Below, piece after piece: positions 21,549 to 32,595 of a stretch of DNA of 64,000 nt (position 1 is its first letter; each line of letters opens with the position of its first letter). The position numbers and the translations under genes were made by a program. Origin of the DNA: Cenococcum geophilum 1.58 (lineage: Eukaryota; Ascomycota; Dothideomycetes; Gloniales; Gloniaceae). Location: positions 1-64,000 of the forward strand of contig KV748211.1 in assembly GCA_001692895.1 (NCBI GenBank). Reading direction: 5' to 3'. The notes under the pieces are model-generated. The model saw nothing but the letters and a program-made list of their open reading frames with translations. It did no database searches and was not told where the DNA came from.

Positions 21549-24500
21549 GTTAACCACACTAACTTAAGCGATAATCTAAGAACCTCTAATCGATTAGCGT
21601 CTACTTTTACCAATAAGAACGCTGCTATGCTTTCTATGTCCTTAGAGTTAGTACTATATCGCCGTAAGCGCTTTACCTAGGCCTATTTAACATCCCCTAT
21701 AGCCGCTGTTATGCCTAAAATGACGCTTAACACGAGCTCGCTATATTAGCACTGGTCAACTCCACTCCGTTTCTAGCCCTAGGTAGGATCCTTTGTCCAC
21801 CAGTTGTATAGCTCTTAAGGCACTATATAGTGATAACACCCGCTAAACTTGGCAAAGCGTAACATTAATTATAACCTCCTAGCGGCATCCCGAACGGTGC
21901 CCGCTAAGGGCGTAGTATAGGTGCGTATATTATATAAGGCTTCGCTAGCCTGGGCTATGCATATTAGGCAGTATGTCGTCTACCAGATAAGATAGTATCT
22001 TAGCTGCTCTAGCATAAGCTGTTCCGCCCTTACCGAGGCGGTTACTTTCAATTACTAAACGCTTATCCGCGCTTCCTGTATCGCAAACTCGGCCTTATCA
22101 GCGTTTAAAAAAACAGGCACGTCCAACTCTTAACCGTCCAGCCGTTCGGCAGCGCAGACGTCATATAGCTCCTCACCATCAGTGCAACCGTTCCAGACCG
22201 GTATCCCGTCTATTTTCCCGTCTAGGTATTTATTAAGTACCACCCTACGGCAGGTTTTAACGTCTGCTTCTCTTTGGAGATAGTCTAGCAGAGCTGCCCT
22301 GCGGCCTTAATCGCTATCCATAGGCGTATCAAGCCTATTACCAAGAAAAATAACAGCCTAGCTTACCCTTCCATCGCGGCCTACTCTTTCGCTCTCTTAG
22401 GCGTAGTCTTCGACCGACCTTAAAGCTCCTAGGTGCAGCACTACATCTATACCAGGTACGTCAACGCCTAAACCTAGCGAGCTCGTGGCGATAACGGTCC
22501 CGTTATTACTAGAAATAAAGCGCTTAAGCATATCCTCTTAGTTAATTAATTCGGAATGGTAGGCTGTATAGTAGAGGCTTTTACTAAGACTATCGGTTAT
22601 CTATCTCGCGTAGTAGTATATAATTGCTTTCCCCCACGGCTCTAGTAGACCTATAATGTAGCGGCCGATAACTTAAGCGGCTTGGTCAATGGCGGCTATA
22701 GTCAGGCTCCATACCGGCTCCTTATCTATATTAATAATAGCATAGCGTATATTACGTCTGGTGGTAGGCGCCCTAATTAACTTAACACTCTTAGCGGTAA
22801 AGTACATCTTACGCTAAAGCCGCTGCTCTTCTGTCGGGGGAAGAGTAGCTATTAGGAGCACCATCTATGTTCATATAGCTACTAGACGACCCAGGCGTTA
22901 TAAAGGCGCGCGGAACTTACTACTCCTATCTAGTACGGTGTGGTATTTATCGATTATAATTTATGCTAGGCGGCCTGTAACTTACATTCTATTTATAAAT
23001 ATCTGAAAGCTGTCTGCTTTAACCGCCTTAGGCGTTACAAATACTATTGATACTGCGTTAATAGGGCTACGCCCATTTTATGCTACGGCCTATAGCCTAG
23101 CCAACTCGCATCTTTATAGAAGATCCTATCGGAGAGAGAGCAGCGGAATAATAATAATGGTAAGGCCTGCATTGTTATAAGCGGCCGGCAATATAAATAT
23201 CAGACTCTTGCCACCGCCTATTAGTATAATAATAACCACCAGACTTTCCCCACGTAAGATTGCGTAGATACCGATCTGTTGCGCACCCTAAAATTTAGCT
23301 TACTCTCCACATATAGCTTTTAACTGTATTATGGCGTTAACGGTTCTTAGGCCGCGCCATCTTATCCGCTTAGCGTTGCCGGTTGGATTTATAGGTATAA
23401 CGTGCTTTTAGGATTCAGAGGAAGTGTTTATAGCGCCACGTGGGAGAAAGGCTAGGAAGGCGTACCACTTGGTACTTAATCTTTAGAATTGTTACCTTTT
23501 GCTTATAGTAGTTCTAACTAACTCTCCTATAAGACGCGCATATACGGTCTCGCCTATTTAGGCTATATGGCCTGCCTGCTCTTTATATATTATATTAAAA
23601 GATCCTAGCTTATCCTTTTTTGAGCCACTATTATTACCACTCTTAATAAAGGCAGACTAAGTCTTTAGGTACTTTTAACCGATGGCAATCGCAACCTGGC
23701 GGTATGTTTAGATATTAAGCCTACATCCTAGGCCAGCCTCCGTTTCTTACTAAAGGGTATAGGTAAAGCGGCCGGAGTTCTATTTAGTGCCTTACGCGTT
23801 AGGCGGCCACATTTTATACAATATAGTATTCTCCGGCTAGAGCATCTGCTCTAGCGCGCGCTGAAATGGTAATATAAGCCAGAGGTATAGAACAACTAAT
23901 CTCCTAACCTCGCTAGGTATAAATCGGTAAATGACCTTGGACCGTCCGGCATGGNAAGAGCCCTTAGAGTATTAAGGTACAAATGCGACTATACCGTAGA
24001 TAATGAAAATGTTTTAATATTTACCTGCAACGGTGTTGCTATAGCGTATACTTAATATCTCGGTGCCTCTCGCGGGCTGGCCCCCTATAACGTGTATAAG
24101 CACTAGAAGCTTATATAAAAGCGCTTTAACTTAGTTAAGGTAGGTTTTAATACCGGACTTATTCGGTCTACCTTTTAGGCCTTAGAGTTTAAACATAACC
24201 TAGCGCTATTTATCTAGCACAATATAGTTTATAAGCCAGTCCTAGGTATAGAAAATATGCTTATTGCGGGGGTTTTAAAGAAAGTTCTAGCCAGGAACGG
24301 AGTTACTGGGGTTGTCCTAAAGGGCTTTAATCCGCACGGTTGGGGTACTGGTACGTTATTTGTTAAATAGCAGGTCTTAGTAGACTAAACGTTCCATATC
24401 TTTAATAAGGCTATGGACAAAACTGCGAAACTCGGGCATTGTAAAACGAATGGTTTTGTAGAGTAGCTTGTCGTTAACCCATTCTACCTCGCCCTCGATT

Positions 24501-26000
24501 ATTGCTTTGAAGTGCACCTTTAGGCTGTAGGTTTGAAGGTCTAGCATCCACTGCATTGGTCCCTTAGTCCCTCGCACTATGAACTTGTTTATTATCTTAG
24601 TTAACGACTTTAGGCATCTTCCCTCCGGTATATCTTAGTGGGCATTGCTACGGACGGCGTCTGCGTCGGCAATTAGGGCAGCTTGCACGACTATAAACTG
24701 ACTAAGCTTTATTATAGCTGATAGTGTCTTAATATATACGCCGCACTCCTTCTACCCTGCTGCTGTTATACCCTATAGGGCTAATGCACATACCAAGGGA
24801 CTCTTGTACTCGGTACTGCGTACTCTCTAGTCTAGAAGTGAAAGACAAAACACTAGGCAAGCCTTAGCTAAGGGGCTGAGTATATTGCCCTTATATAACC
24901 CGGTAGGGGTATTAGTACTACGCTTTGCGGTACGTAGTAGCGCTGACTAGGTACGCTTTTGTTGGTTGTTAAGTGTGTATCTAGGGCTAACTCTATCTAC
25001 TACGGGCCATGTCCGTCTAAAGAATATAAGCACTATCTGCTACGGTCTGTAGTAGTCGTTAGGGGGCTTCTTGCCTTGGTACGATTGGAGGGGTCGGTAT
25101 TGGTCCTAGTGTACCTGGTCCCGGATAGCTTCGGTCCGTAGAAAGATGCCGGCCTTTAAGGCTATGGTTTCGTTGTAGGTCTAGTAGAGCTCGGCTATGG
25201 CGTTCTATATCGCAGTAAGGGTTAACTCGTTGTCTAGGTTGGGTTTGTTAATTAAGGCTAGGAGTGATTCCAACTTGGCGGTGTTAAGGTAGTTATACTA
25301 CCCGGTATATTTTACCCAGGGGTCTATCTTAAAGACATTTCGGCAGTCTATATAGGTGTTCGTCACTTATTCCTTCTCGTTACAGGCGACGAGACTGTCG
25401 TGTATAAATGCTAGGAAATTATGGTTGCTGGCTTTAGCAACGTTGTCCGCCTCCATATCGGTTACGGCTATATTAACGGCAAAGAAGCTTAAGCCGTGTC
25501 GGCTTAGGAATAGCCTTTAATAGGCGGTTTGCTTCTAGGGATTAGGTATAGTCCGTTCGGTCAGTTATCTGGTAGTATTAGTTAGGCGGCCCTTACACGC
25601 GTATTTCTTCCACGAGTGTTAATCTCAGCAGTGTGTAGCCATTTTCTTCGTACTTCTATATATATATCGGTAGATTTCCGGTGTAAGCTAGTAGAGGAGC
25701 CCGTTGTAATATATATTTAGGTAAGGGATAGGTTGCTTAAGGGTCCGGAGATTCGGTAATTTGTTAGGTTTATAGACAAGTTAGTTTAGGGCTTAGACAA
25801 GGCGTGCCAGTTCTTAGAGTTCGACTTTATTCAGCCGGTGGTAGATGCCGCTAAAATGTTAGCGGACTTCGGAAGGCCATACCGCATATTAACAATTGGG
25901 AGCGGTGTAGACGATAATTTAGTATTCCGGTAGATGGATTAGATTCTCTATATATTTAATAAATGCTGTTTCCCTATATATAGCTATTTGGTGTACTTAC
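21549..26000 (-). pseudogene. telomere-linked-helicase-type protein: zinc finger, tyrosine-recombinase-like region, RecQ helicase
   Basis: The minus strand encodes about 1,450 residues of the fungal RecQ/telomere-linked helicase class. N-terminal zinc-finger-like modules read ENLIHLPEYQIIVYTAPN and KKMATHC (25,600-25,930). The conserved block GTKGPMQWMLDLQTYSLKV follows (24,377-24,577), then GGQPARGTEILSIRYSNT (about 24,030-24,090), TYRQVAIAIG (about 23,680-23,705) and QAGHIAQIGETVYAR (23,530-23,578). The helicase follows: Walker A IGGGKSLIFILPAAY (about 23,190), a DExH box changed to DKYH (about 22,945), TATLPP-like motif III, and motifs V/VI (GLGVDVPGIDVVLHLGA, SERVGRDGR, 22,380-22,480). 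A C-terminal CRR...GEELYDVC zinc-binding-like tail comes last. It is inactivated by many TAA/TAG stops. It is divergent from the gene at 26,191. The class is often subtelomeric. Confidence 0.85.
23530..24090 (-). other. tyrosine-recombinase-like catalytic region within the RecQ gene
   Basis: Conserved positions in order on the minus strand: Arg in QPARGTE (codon at 24,068-24,070), Lys in YSKGS (23,964-23,966), Arg in TYRQVAI (23,699-23,701), His in AGHIAQ (23,567-23,569) and Tyr in TVYAR (23,540-23,542). Spacings are 35, 88, 44 and 9 residues. In tyrosine recombinases the last His/Trp precedes the nucleophilic Tyr by 9 residues and the Lys lies about 90 before the box II Arg, so the pattern fits, except for a longer Arg-His interval that holds a Ser/Gly/Lys-rich insert. 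This is inference from motifs. Confidence 0.45.
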
Positions 26001-26190
26001 TGTGGATTATAACTTTAGCCAAGGGCATTTTTAGGAAGGCTTCCGGAAATACTCCCTGGTAAGTTTTATATTGCTATTTATAGTGTTCTAGTTTCGGTTC
26101 TTAGGGGGAAGGTATAAAAGCGCGTAGCCGAAGCTTGGCCTTAATGCGATTCCTTGACGCGATTTCCTACTTTAATAATATCCCACCGCT
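26001..26190. promoter_or_regulatory. divergent intergenic region with quasi-palindrome
   Basis: About 190 bases separate the RecQ-type gene (minus) from the unknown 520-codon gene (plus) and should hold both promoters. The quasi-palindrome lies at 26,026-26,050. The minus strand also shows GTATTT ... CACAG (about 26,002-26,056), so the motif may lie inside a 5' intron of the helicase gene rather than in a promoter. Confidence 0.35.
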
Positions 26191-27747
26191 ATGGCTGCAT
26201 CAATTTTAGCCCTAGGCGTGACGCCTTAAGAGACACGGACGTTCCTTCTACGTTCACTTCCGGCATTGTTTATCGGCACCGATATGCCTATAGTATAGGT
26301 GCGCGACAGTACTAACCCTAGCCTCTCGTTCTTCGTTACAAAGTCACCGGAAGATACGTTATAGTAAATCCGCCGGTCCTATAGGCCTAAAGTGCTTTTA
26401 TAACTTAAACCCGAACCAGTTAATGCAGATAACGCCAGTCTAGACTCTCGGCCGTAAAGTAAGGACGACAGCAACTATAGTAGCCCGGTATGGTTTCGGT
26501 CTACAGCTAGTATTATAGACAACGGTCCACGGGACATAAGCGATAAGAGTGCCTGCCGTAGGGGCAAAAGGCTAAGGCTAATATCTAATGCTTCTCTATC
26601 TTAACCGCCTGCTAGGCGTGCTTGGGACCATATAACTACACCGGGCCCGGAGTATATTATAACGGTCGGTAATATAAACAGGCGTAAGGAAAGGGATAGG
26701 CGTAGGAGGTTAGAAAATAAGCTCTCGGAGGTGTTCGTAACTAAGGAAGAGGATAGCATATAGAATGTATATATGCAGGAGAACGGAAGGAAGCTTAGCT
26801 GGTTAGCTAAACAGGCTAACTGTATAGGAATAGGTAGATAAGAGGCGTCGGCGTTAGTCTATAGGGCAAGCGCTATCGGCAGCGGCGAAGCTGTTAAAAA
26901 CATTAAGGCTGTACTTACCTACTGGCGAAAAAATAGCACTATAGATTTGAACTGGCAGACTGGTCCCCAGTCATCCTCGCATCCTCCCCAATCGTCGTCG
27001 TAGTCCTTAGTTGCTTCTACGTCCGGCAGCCAGAATATAAACGCGGCGCTGTCGGGCTTCCGAAAGGCTTTCTTTAACGTTGCTAGTATTAAAGCAACCA
27101 GAATACTTTAGGAGATTCTCTATCGTCATCATCTCGCACACCTCTACAATTGCTATTGAAATGCGGAAGCACTCCTGGATTGTACGCGATTAAGTGCACA
27201 GGGTAGAGGTGTTGGCGACGCGTCTTTGGTTAAGTAGTAGCTCTTTAAGGCACTCTACCCATCCACGGATACGCCTTCTTTATCGCTGGCCAACTCCTCT
27301 GCTCTATCTAATAAGCAATAGCGGTACTTTACAAAGTGTCTTTATAAGGGCTATCGATGGTATTGTATATAGGAGGCACTTGGTTCTAGCATTTTTGCTC
27401 TTATTCCTACATCTAAAATACCTTATTCTTTTATGGAGCGGCTCTTATTAGGTATATTCGACGTATTTCTTAACCTTATCTAGCGGTTTTACCTAGACGC
27501 CGTTAAGTTTGGTCGACTAATAGAAGACTTTATACAAAATGCATTAGCGGGCCGGCAGCCACCTCATGGTTATCTTCCTATTAAAGATATAAGTGATAAT
27601 CAACTGTAGGAAATGGATCTTTCCGACGTACTCTAGCTATTTAACCGTTATCCTGCGCTAGCTATTGAGGATATTTCTTTCTCACCTATTCCTTAAGTTG
27701 GTGGGATTAATTTCTTTCATTATAGTAGTATTATTGGGTATATATAG
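26191..27747 (+). pseudogene. RIP-degraded unknown gene of about 520 codons, divergent from the RecQ gene
   Basis: From ATG at 26,191 (MAASILALGVTP) one plus-strand frame runs about 519 codons to a terminal TAG/TAA at 27,745-27,750. All internal stops are TAA or TAG and there is no frameshift. The N-terminal half is Arg- and Ser-rich (RRKERDRRRRLENKLSEVFV; TGPQSSSHPPQSSS). The C-terminal half looks globular and helical (GSSIFALIPTSKIPYSFMER, NLIQRFYLDAVKFGRLIEDF, NALAGRQPPHGYLPIKDISD, SPIPQVGGINFFHYSSIIGY, with Gln where stops now stand). I do not recognise the family. Its fixed head-to-head position beside the helicase in both copies suggests a partner function, perhaps a nucleic-acid-binding protein. 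That is inference. Confidence 0.6.
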
Positions 27748-27750
27748 TAA

Positions 27751-28192
27751 ATATAGACATTTTATAAAAGCCTTTCTAAAAATCTGCAGATTAAGGCTTG
27801 GTACGTAGCTTGAATTAGGCGGTCGGCGCTATTTAACGCACTTAGGGCGTACGGCGAATCGCAGCCTTATCTCTTATCGGCACTACAATTTTAGCGCACG
27901 CGAGTTAGATCGGTGTAACCGTCCCCTAATCCCCCCTTTATCTAAACCAAATCGACTACTCCACTATATCGCGACCGTATATGCATATTGGTGGGATTTT
28001 GGAATTTTTAGATGGGTAGGATCGTAGCCAAGGTATAGCTATAGGCCCTACTAAAATTGCATCCGGATTGGAGCTCGTTTAGGGTACAGTTCCCTTATAG
28101 TTTTGTAAATAGTTCCACCCTACCTTTAGTTAGAAACCTTAGCCGGTAAAAATTAGTTCTACCCATAGTACGGTACCGAAAAGGCTTATAAT
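27751..28192. other. non-coding right end of the duplicated block
   Basis: No reading frame is supported. A quasi-palindrome (27,757-27,783) lies immediately 3' of the plus-strand gene and could act as a hairpin near its transcript end. Homology to copy B ends at 28,192. Confidence 0.5.
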
Positions 28193-28194
28193 AG

Positions 28195-28322
28195 TTACCT
28201 ATCCTAATTACCCCGTTCTAATTACCCCGTCCTAATTACCTTATCCTAGTTACCCTGTTTTAGTTACCTTGTTCTAGTTACCCCGTTCTAGTTACCCTAT
28301 CCTAGTTACCCCGTCCTAGTTA
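28195..28322. repeat. 14-bp minisatellite at the copy A boundary
   Basis: Nine head-to-tail units of 14 bp (the first is 13), consensus TTACCCCGTCCTAG. Units differ from one another only by transitions, as expected if RIP acted on an originally homogeneous array. It begins three bases after homology to copy B ends and is absent at the corresponding right end of copy B. Confidence 0.85.
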
Positions 28323-28769
28323 ATATTATTTTACTTACTATTACTATTTAAATTATTACTAAATACTACTATCCTATAAATATATACCTATAATGCCTAT
28401 TTTTCGGAAGCCTTTTAAAAATATCCCCTATTATCCTATAGCCGTTTCCTTATAACTGCTAATATATATAATATAATTATTAACCTAACTTATATTATTA
28501 ACCTACTTAACTTACTTACTAACTCCCTATTATATACTCCTCTTTCTCCTTTCCCTAACTAATACCTATATATATATATTCTCTTTTCTTTATAACTTCT
28601 CCTTTTCTAACCTACTTTTTATAATTAATAGTAATCTTAATAAACTTATAAAACTTCTATATCTATAGAAAATATAATTATTAAATATTAAAAATATTAA
28701 GAAACTCTATCTTAACCAAATATACCTAAGCCTAAATTTAAAATATATTATAATATAATATATATAACT
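28323..28769. other. AT-rich sequence between the two copies
   Basis: Extremely AT-rich, without coding potential. It contains one quasi-palindrome (28,392-28,418). It may be the left end of the repeat block, whose copy A counterpart would lie outside the window. Confidence 0.6.
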
Positions 28770-28921
28770 AATATATATAACATTATAAACGCCCTAGTAA
28801 AACCTAATCTAATACTATAACTTACTAATATAATCTAACTCTACCAAAAATTCTCTTTTTTTTGCCCCTATACTATAAAAACTAACTCTACTTCTACTCT
28901 ACTTACTTAATACTTAGTAGA

Positions 28922-29409
28922 ATGCCTCCTTATACTTCCTATATTAGAAAACCTTAATATTTAACCTGTTATAAGTTTTGGAATACTAGAAAAGACCCTA
29001 TAAACCTCTATAACCTTATAAAATCAATACCTGCTAATATATGGAAATAATCTCTTATAGTTTAAGAAGAGCCCCTTACTACTAGCCTTCTACCTTCTAA
29101 AATCTATTATTTAGTTTTTGTAAAGGAGAAGAACGGAAGACCTTTAGTTTTATTAGCTAATAACCTTATAGATATCTTTAAGACTTATACACTTAATAAG
29201 GAGAATTATAAGAAATAGTAATATTATGTCACTATAGAGGAAGCTTTTAAACCTTATAGAAGAATAATAAAGACCTAACTTTAAGTACGAAACTTTTTAT
29301 ACTGTAATTAGTACTAGAGTTAGAGTTAATTTAATACTAGAATTGATTATTTCTTAATGCCGTTATATTTTTTGCCTAAAGCATTAGTATCCGATTACTT
29401 TTTACCACC
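28922..29409 (+). pseudogene. copy B of the unknown gene at 153
   Basis: Same frame as 153-640, starting with ATG at 28,922 (MPPYTSYIRKP). It has additional stops and His-to-Tyr and Arg-to-stop changes typical of RIP, and is again terminated by a fold-back element. The product is not recognised. Confidence 0.4.
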
Positions 29410-29560
29410 GCCCCTTTTCCTACTAATATCCTATAACACTTAGACTATACGTAAACACCAGAATTAAAATTATCTATATAGCTATAGAGTTTTAATCCCA
29501 TTAATTCTATTGCCTAGCTTTTATTAATAATACTAAAACAAAATCTATTAGGGGAAGGGG
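29410..29560. mobile_element. fold-back MITE, copy B
   Basis: Counterpart of 641-791. The right inverted repeat (TTAGGGGAAGGGG) is kept; the left one has one C-to-T change (CCCCTTTTCC). It was inherited with the segmental duplication, not an independent insertion. Confidence 0.65.
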
Positions 29561-29648
29561 TACTATAAGGGGGGATTTTTCGGAAGCCTTTCTAGAAATC
29601 CTCTACTTATAACCTTCTCTTTTATAATAACCCCTTTATTATACTATA

Positions 29649-30197
29649 GAATCTATTATCCTATAATTCTATCTTATATAGAGTATGCTACCTACCCTAT
29701 TTCTACCTCTTATTAAAATCTACCACTAGTTGCCTTTAATCTTCGTTAATACTTCCTAAATACCCTTACTAATACTAATAGCTTCCTTTAAGTCTTTATT
29801 AGCTAGTAATATTTATACTCCTTTACTAATTGCTAATAATAGATCTAATTACTAACCTCCTATACCCTTATAGTGTTAGTTCTTTTTACTTATCTATTAT
29901 AATTTAGCACTTATAAATCTGATTTACTAGAACTTAATATAAACCCTAATATATACTTCTTGTCCTATATACCGTAGGACGTTAAACGGAGTTTTATACA
30001 TCCCTATTAAGATCCTATATTACTTAGTATACTGCTATTATATTGTAACCCTATACTAATAACGGAATTACCCGCTTTTACAGCTCCTTAACTTTACTAA
30101 CCTATACTTTATCTTTGGCGAGTTCCTCTAGTATCTAGCTCTTAGCTTTAAGAAGTACTCTATTAACTATAAATCGACTTATAATACTCTTTATTAT
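29649..30197 (-). pseudogene. copy B of the charged helical unknown gene
   Basis: Counterpart of 880-1,428. The start ATG has become ATA (codon at 30,195-30,197) and the frame has more stops. No additional information on function. Confidence 0.3.
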
Positions 30198-31157
30198 CGG
30201 TACTAGCGATTTAAGCATCTATATATATTAGTATATATTGGAACCATATAATATAGCTATCTTATACCTAAAAGCATTTATTTTTATCTTAAAGGCATAA
30301 GCAATATGGTTAAGCGCTATTGGTAAAATTAAGGTTAAAGTATTTATAGCTTTCTATGCTAATAAATATGTACTAGTTAGGAACACAATCGACCTAAAAC
30401 GCTTTAAATGCCGTTATTAAGCATACTATGCACATATTAGCGTTTGGCTTTACCTTTAAGATTATATTATTATATTATTATTTAAGGATATTAAGGAATG
30501 CTGGGTCGGGCCTTTAAGCAAGTAGGGTTAAGAGTAGTATCTATGGCATCCTAAAATTAAAATTAATAAAGGATGCTTAGAATAGAGTTAAATTTAATAT
30601 TTAGGTTCTATTCCGTGATAAGCTTTTAAAAGTTTAGGATTTTAATTAGAAAAAAAAAATTTATATACTTTAGATTATGTAAGCGATCTATTATATAATT
30701 TAAATCCAATTATTATCCTTTAAAACTACCTTACTGCTAATAATACTATATCACTATATTTTATATTATACTTCTCTAAACTGTATACCCTTTTTTAAAA
30801 TCCCTAAATAAAAATATATATATTATAGAACTTATCTATAATACCTCTTTTTCTACTACTTTATATCTATTAATCTATTTTCTACTATTTTCTAAACTAT
30901 ATTGTACTAACCTACTATTAAAACTTACCTATTATATATTTTAAATATAATTACCCTTTTTAGAATACTTTGGTCCAATATATACTATATTTTATTTCCT
31001 AGTATACTACCTATAGACATTTTTAGGAAGCCTTTCTAAAAACTCCCTTTAATCTATGTTATATAATATATTAATCTATTATAATATACTACTATTTATT
31101 TCCACTTTATAGAGATATTTTTATTATAATACGATATATTTAATTACTCTATAAACC

Positions 31158-31951
31158 CGATCACTAATTTTAAATTAATATTAGATATCTCTAATACCCA
31201 ACTTAAGAAGTCCTCTATATATAATTTAAAACCATTAGCCCTATATCTAAAGAAGTAAACTTAAAGTTACTCTAACTTAAACCTATCTACCGCAGCCTCT
31301 AGCTCTGTACTAGCCGCTTTATACTATTTAGACTTATGCCTAAAAAGTAATGTCCTAACCCCTTCCGCAAGTACAACTATTAGCGCCGCTTTATTAACTG
31401 CTATAGTATTAGGGTAACTATTGCCAAACTCCTTATAGATATCCTAATAAATATTAGTTTACTAAGCTAGTATAGCTTAGGATTAATAACCGACTATAGT
31501 AGCATTTATATAAGGTTTGGTTTTAGCTTTATTATTAATAAAGGACGTAGCGCTAGAGTGCAACATAATTTAAGAACTGGGTCCATATTTTTCAATAGAT
31601 ATACTATATTAGTTATTATAATGTTAGGGTTATAATATATAGTGGACTTACGTTCGCATTAGAGCTAGTGCTAGTTCTTTAGTCTTATAGCGCTACTTGT
31701 TATTAGCCTATAGTCTAGGGTATATATTAACTCTAGCTAAGGGTGGCTTCCCATTAATAAGTAATCTGCCTATTATGGCCTTTATAGTATTAGCATGCTT
31801 TTTAAGGACCTATTTATTATAAGTTAGAGTAGTAAAGTGTATATTAGTATAAACTTACTTAATAGCAGTTGTTGTCTAGAATAAAGCAATTAATGCATTA
31901 TTAATAGGGATAGTTAGGGTTAGTAAAGAAACGGACTTAATCCTTATATAC
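31158..31951 (-). pseudogene. copy B of the intron-containing unknown gene, 5' truncated
   Basis: Counterpart of 2,390-3,181. The frame is readable (NTVKAVIGRLLINRKP region) and the 48-bp intron (31,604-31,651) keeps GTAAGT and the acceptor, although His and Ala codons around it are changed. The 5' end is missing because the 300 bases matching 3,180-3,485 are absent; the sequence jumps at about 31,951. Confidence 0.45.
31604..31651 (-). other. intron, copy B
   Basis: Same 48-bp intron as at 2,836-2,883. On the minus strand the donor is GTAAGT and the branch/acceptor ACTAATATA..., with only a G-to-A change inside. Confidence 0.5.
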
Positions 31952-32595
31952 ATATTTTTTATAATTTTTATAATTTAAATTTTATATCTATTTTTCTAAG
32001 TCCATTTTACTTTAGGAAAGAATAAATTATTTTTACTAATAAAGGATCTAACTAAGTAAGGCATATAGTTAATNATTAGTTTATAAAACAATAGTATAGG
32101 TAAGAAAGGTATNGCCTATAACTAAGGTACTAANAACACTTNTAGAAAGCCTTTAGATAAATATCTAAGTAGTAGCTATAGTAAAATAAAAGAAAGACNA
32201 ACTANATATAATATAGGTATAATACTTAATTTTATANATNGCTNGGTATAAGTAGTAAAGGATAAGTTAAGGAAGGAAGAGGTAGTTAGAGTAGTAATTA
32301 GGTTTAATAATATAAGATAATATTTAGGGAGAGATCCTTTAATAGATATTAAATTTAAAATATACAATAGGTAAGTTCTAATAGTAGGGAGGTAGAATAT
32401 AGTTAAAATAGAAAATAGATAGAAAGTAGTGGAAATAGGTATTATAGGTAAGTTCTATAATATAGATATTTTTAGAAAGGCTTCCTAAAAAGTATATATA
32501 GTAAAGGGAACTTTAGAAAGGTTAATAGTATTATATAGCTAATAAAATTCTAGTAAGGACCTAAATATAGAGTAACTATAATATATTAATATACT
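31952..32595. other. AT-rich spacer with N bases
   Basis: Matches 3,486-4,129. There are numerous single Ns at 32,074-32,244. It contains a quasi-palindrome at 32,467-32,492. The short open frame at 32,176-32,367 has low complexity and is not a gene. Confidence 0.6.

Larger units (their letters stand above)
1..28192. repeat. 28-kb tandem segmental duplication, copy A
   Basis: Bases 1-28,192 match 28,770-56,167 in the same orientation; the offset is 28,769 at the left, 28,466 after a 300-bp indel and 27,962 after the central variable zone. Differences are nearly all C/T or G/A. Copy A keeps more CA and TG and is the less mutated copy. The right end of homology is sharp (GGCTTATAAT at 28,183-28,192). 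The left end lies at or beyond the window edge, so the true block may be longer. The block carries two helicase/ATPase genes and at least six unknown genes, all broken by RIP. Confidence 0.95.

Noticed and set aside
28195..28322. Telomeric repeat array
   Set aside because: The unit is 14 bp, TTACCCCGTCCTAG, not a TTAGGG-type repeat, and it is internal to the sequence.
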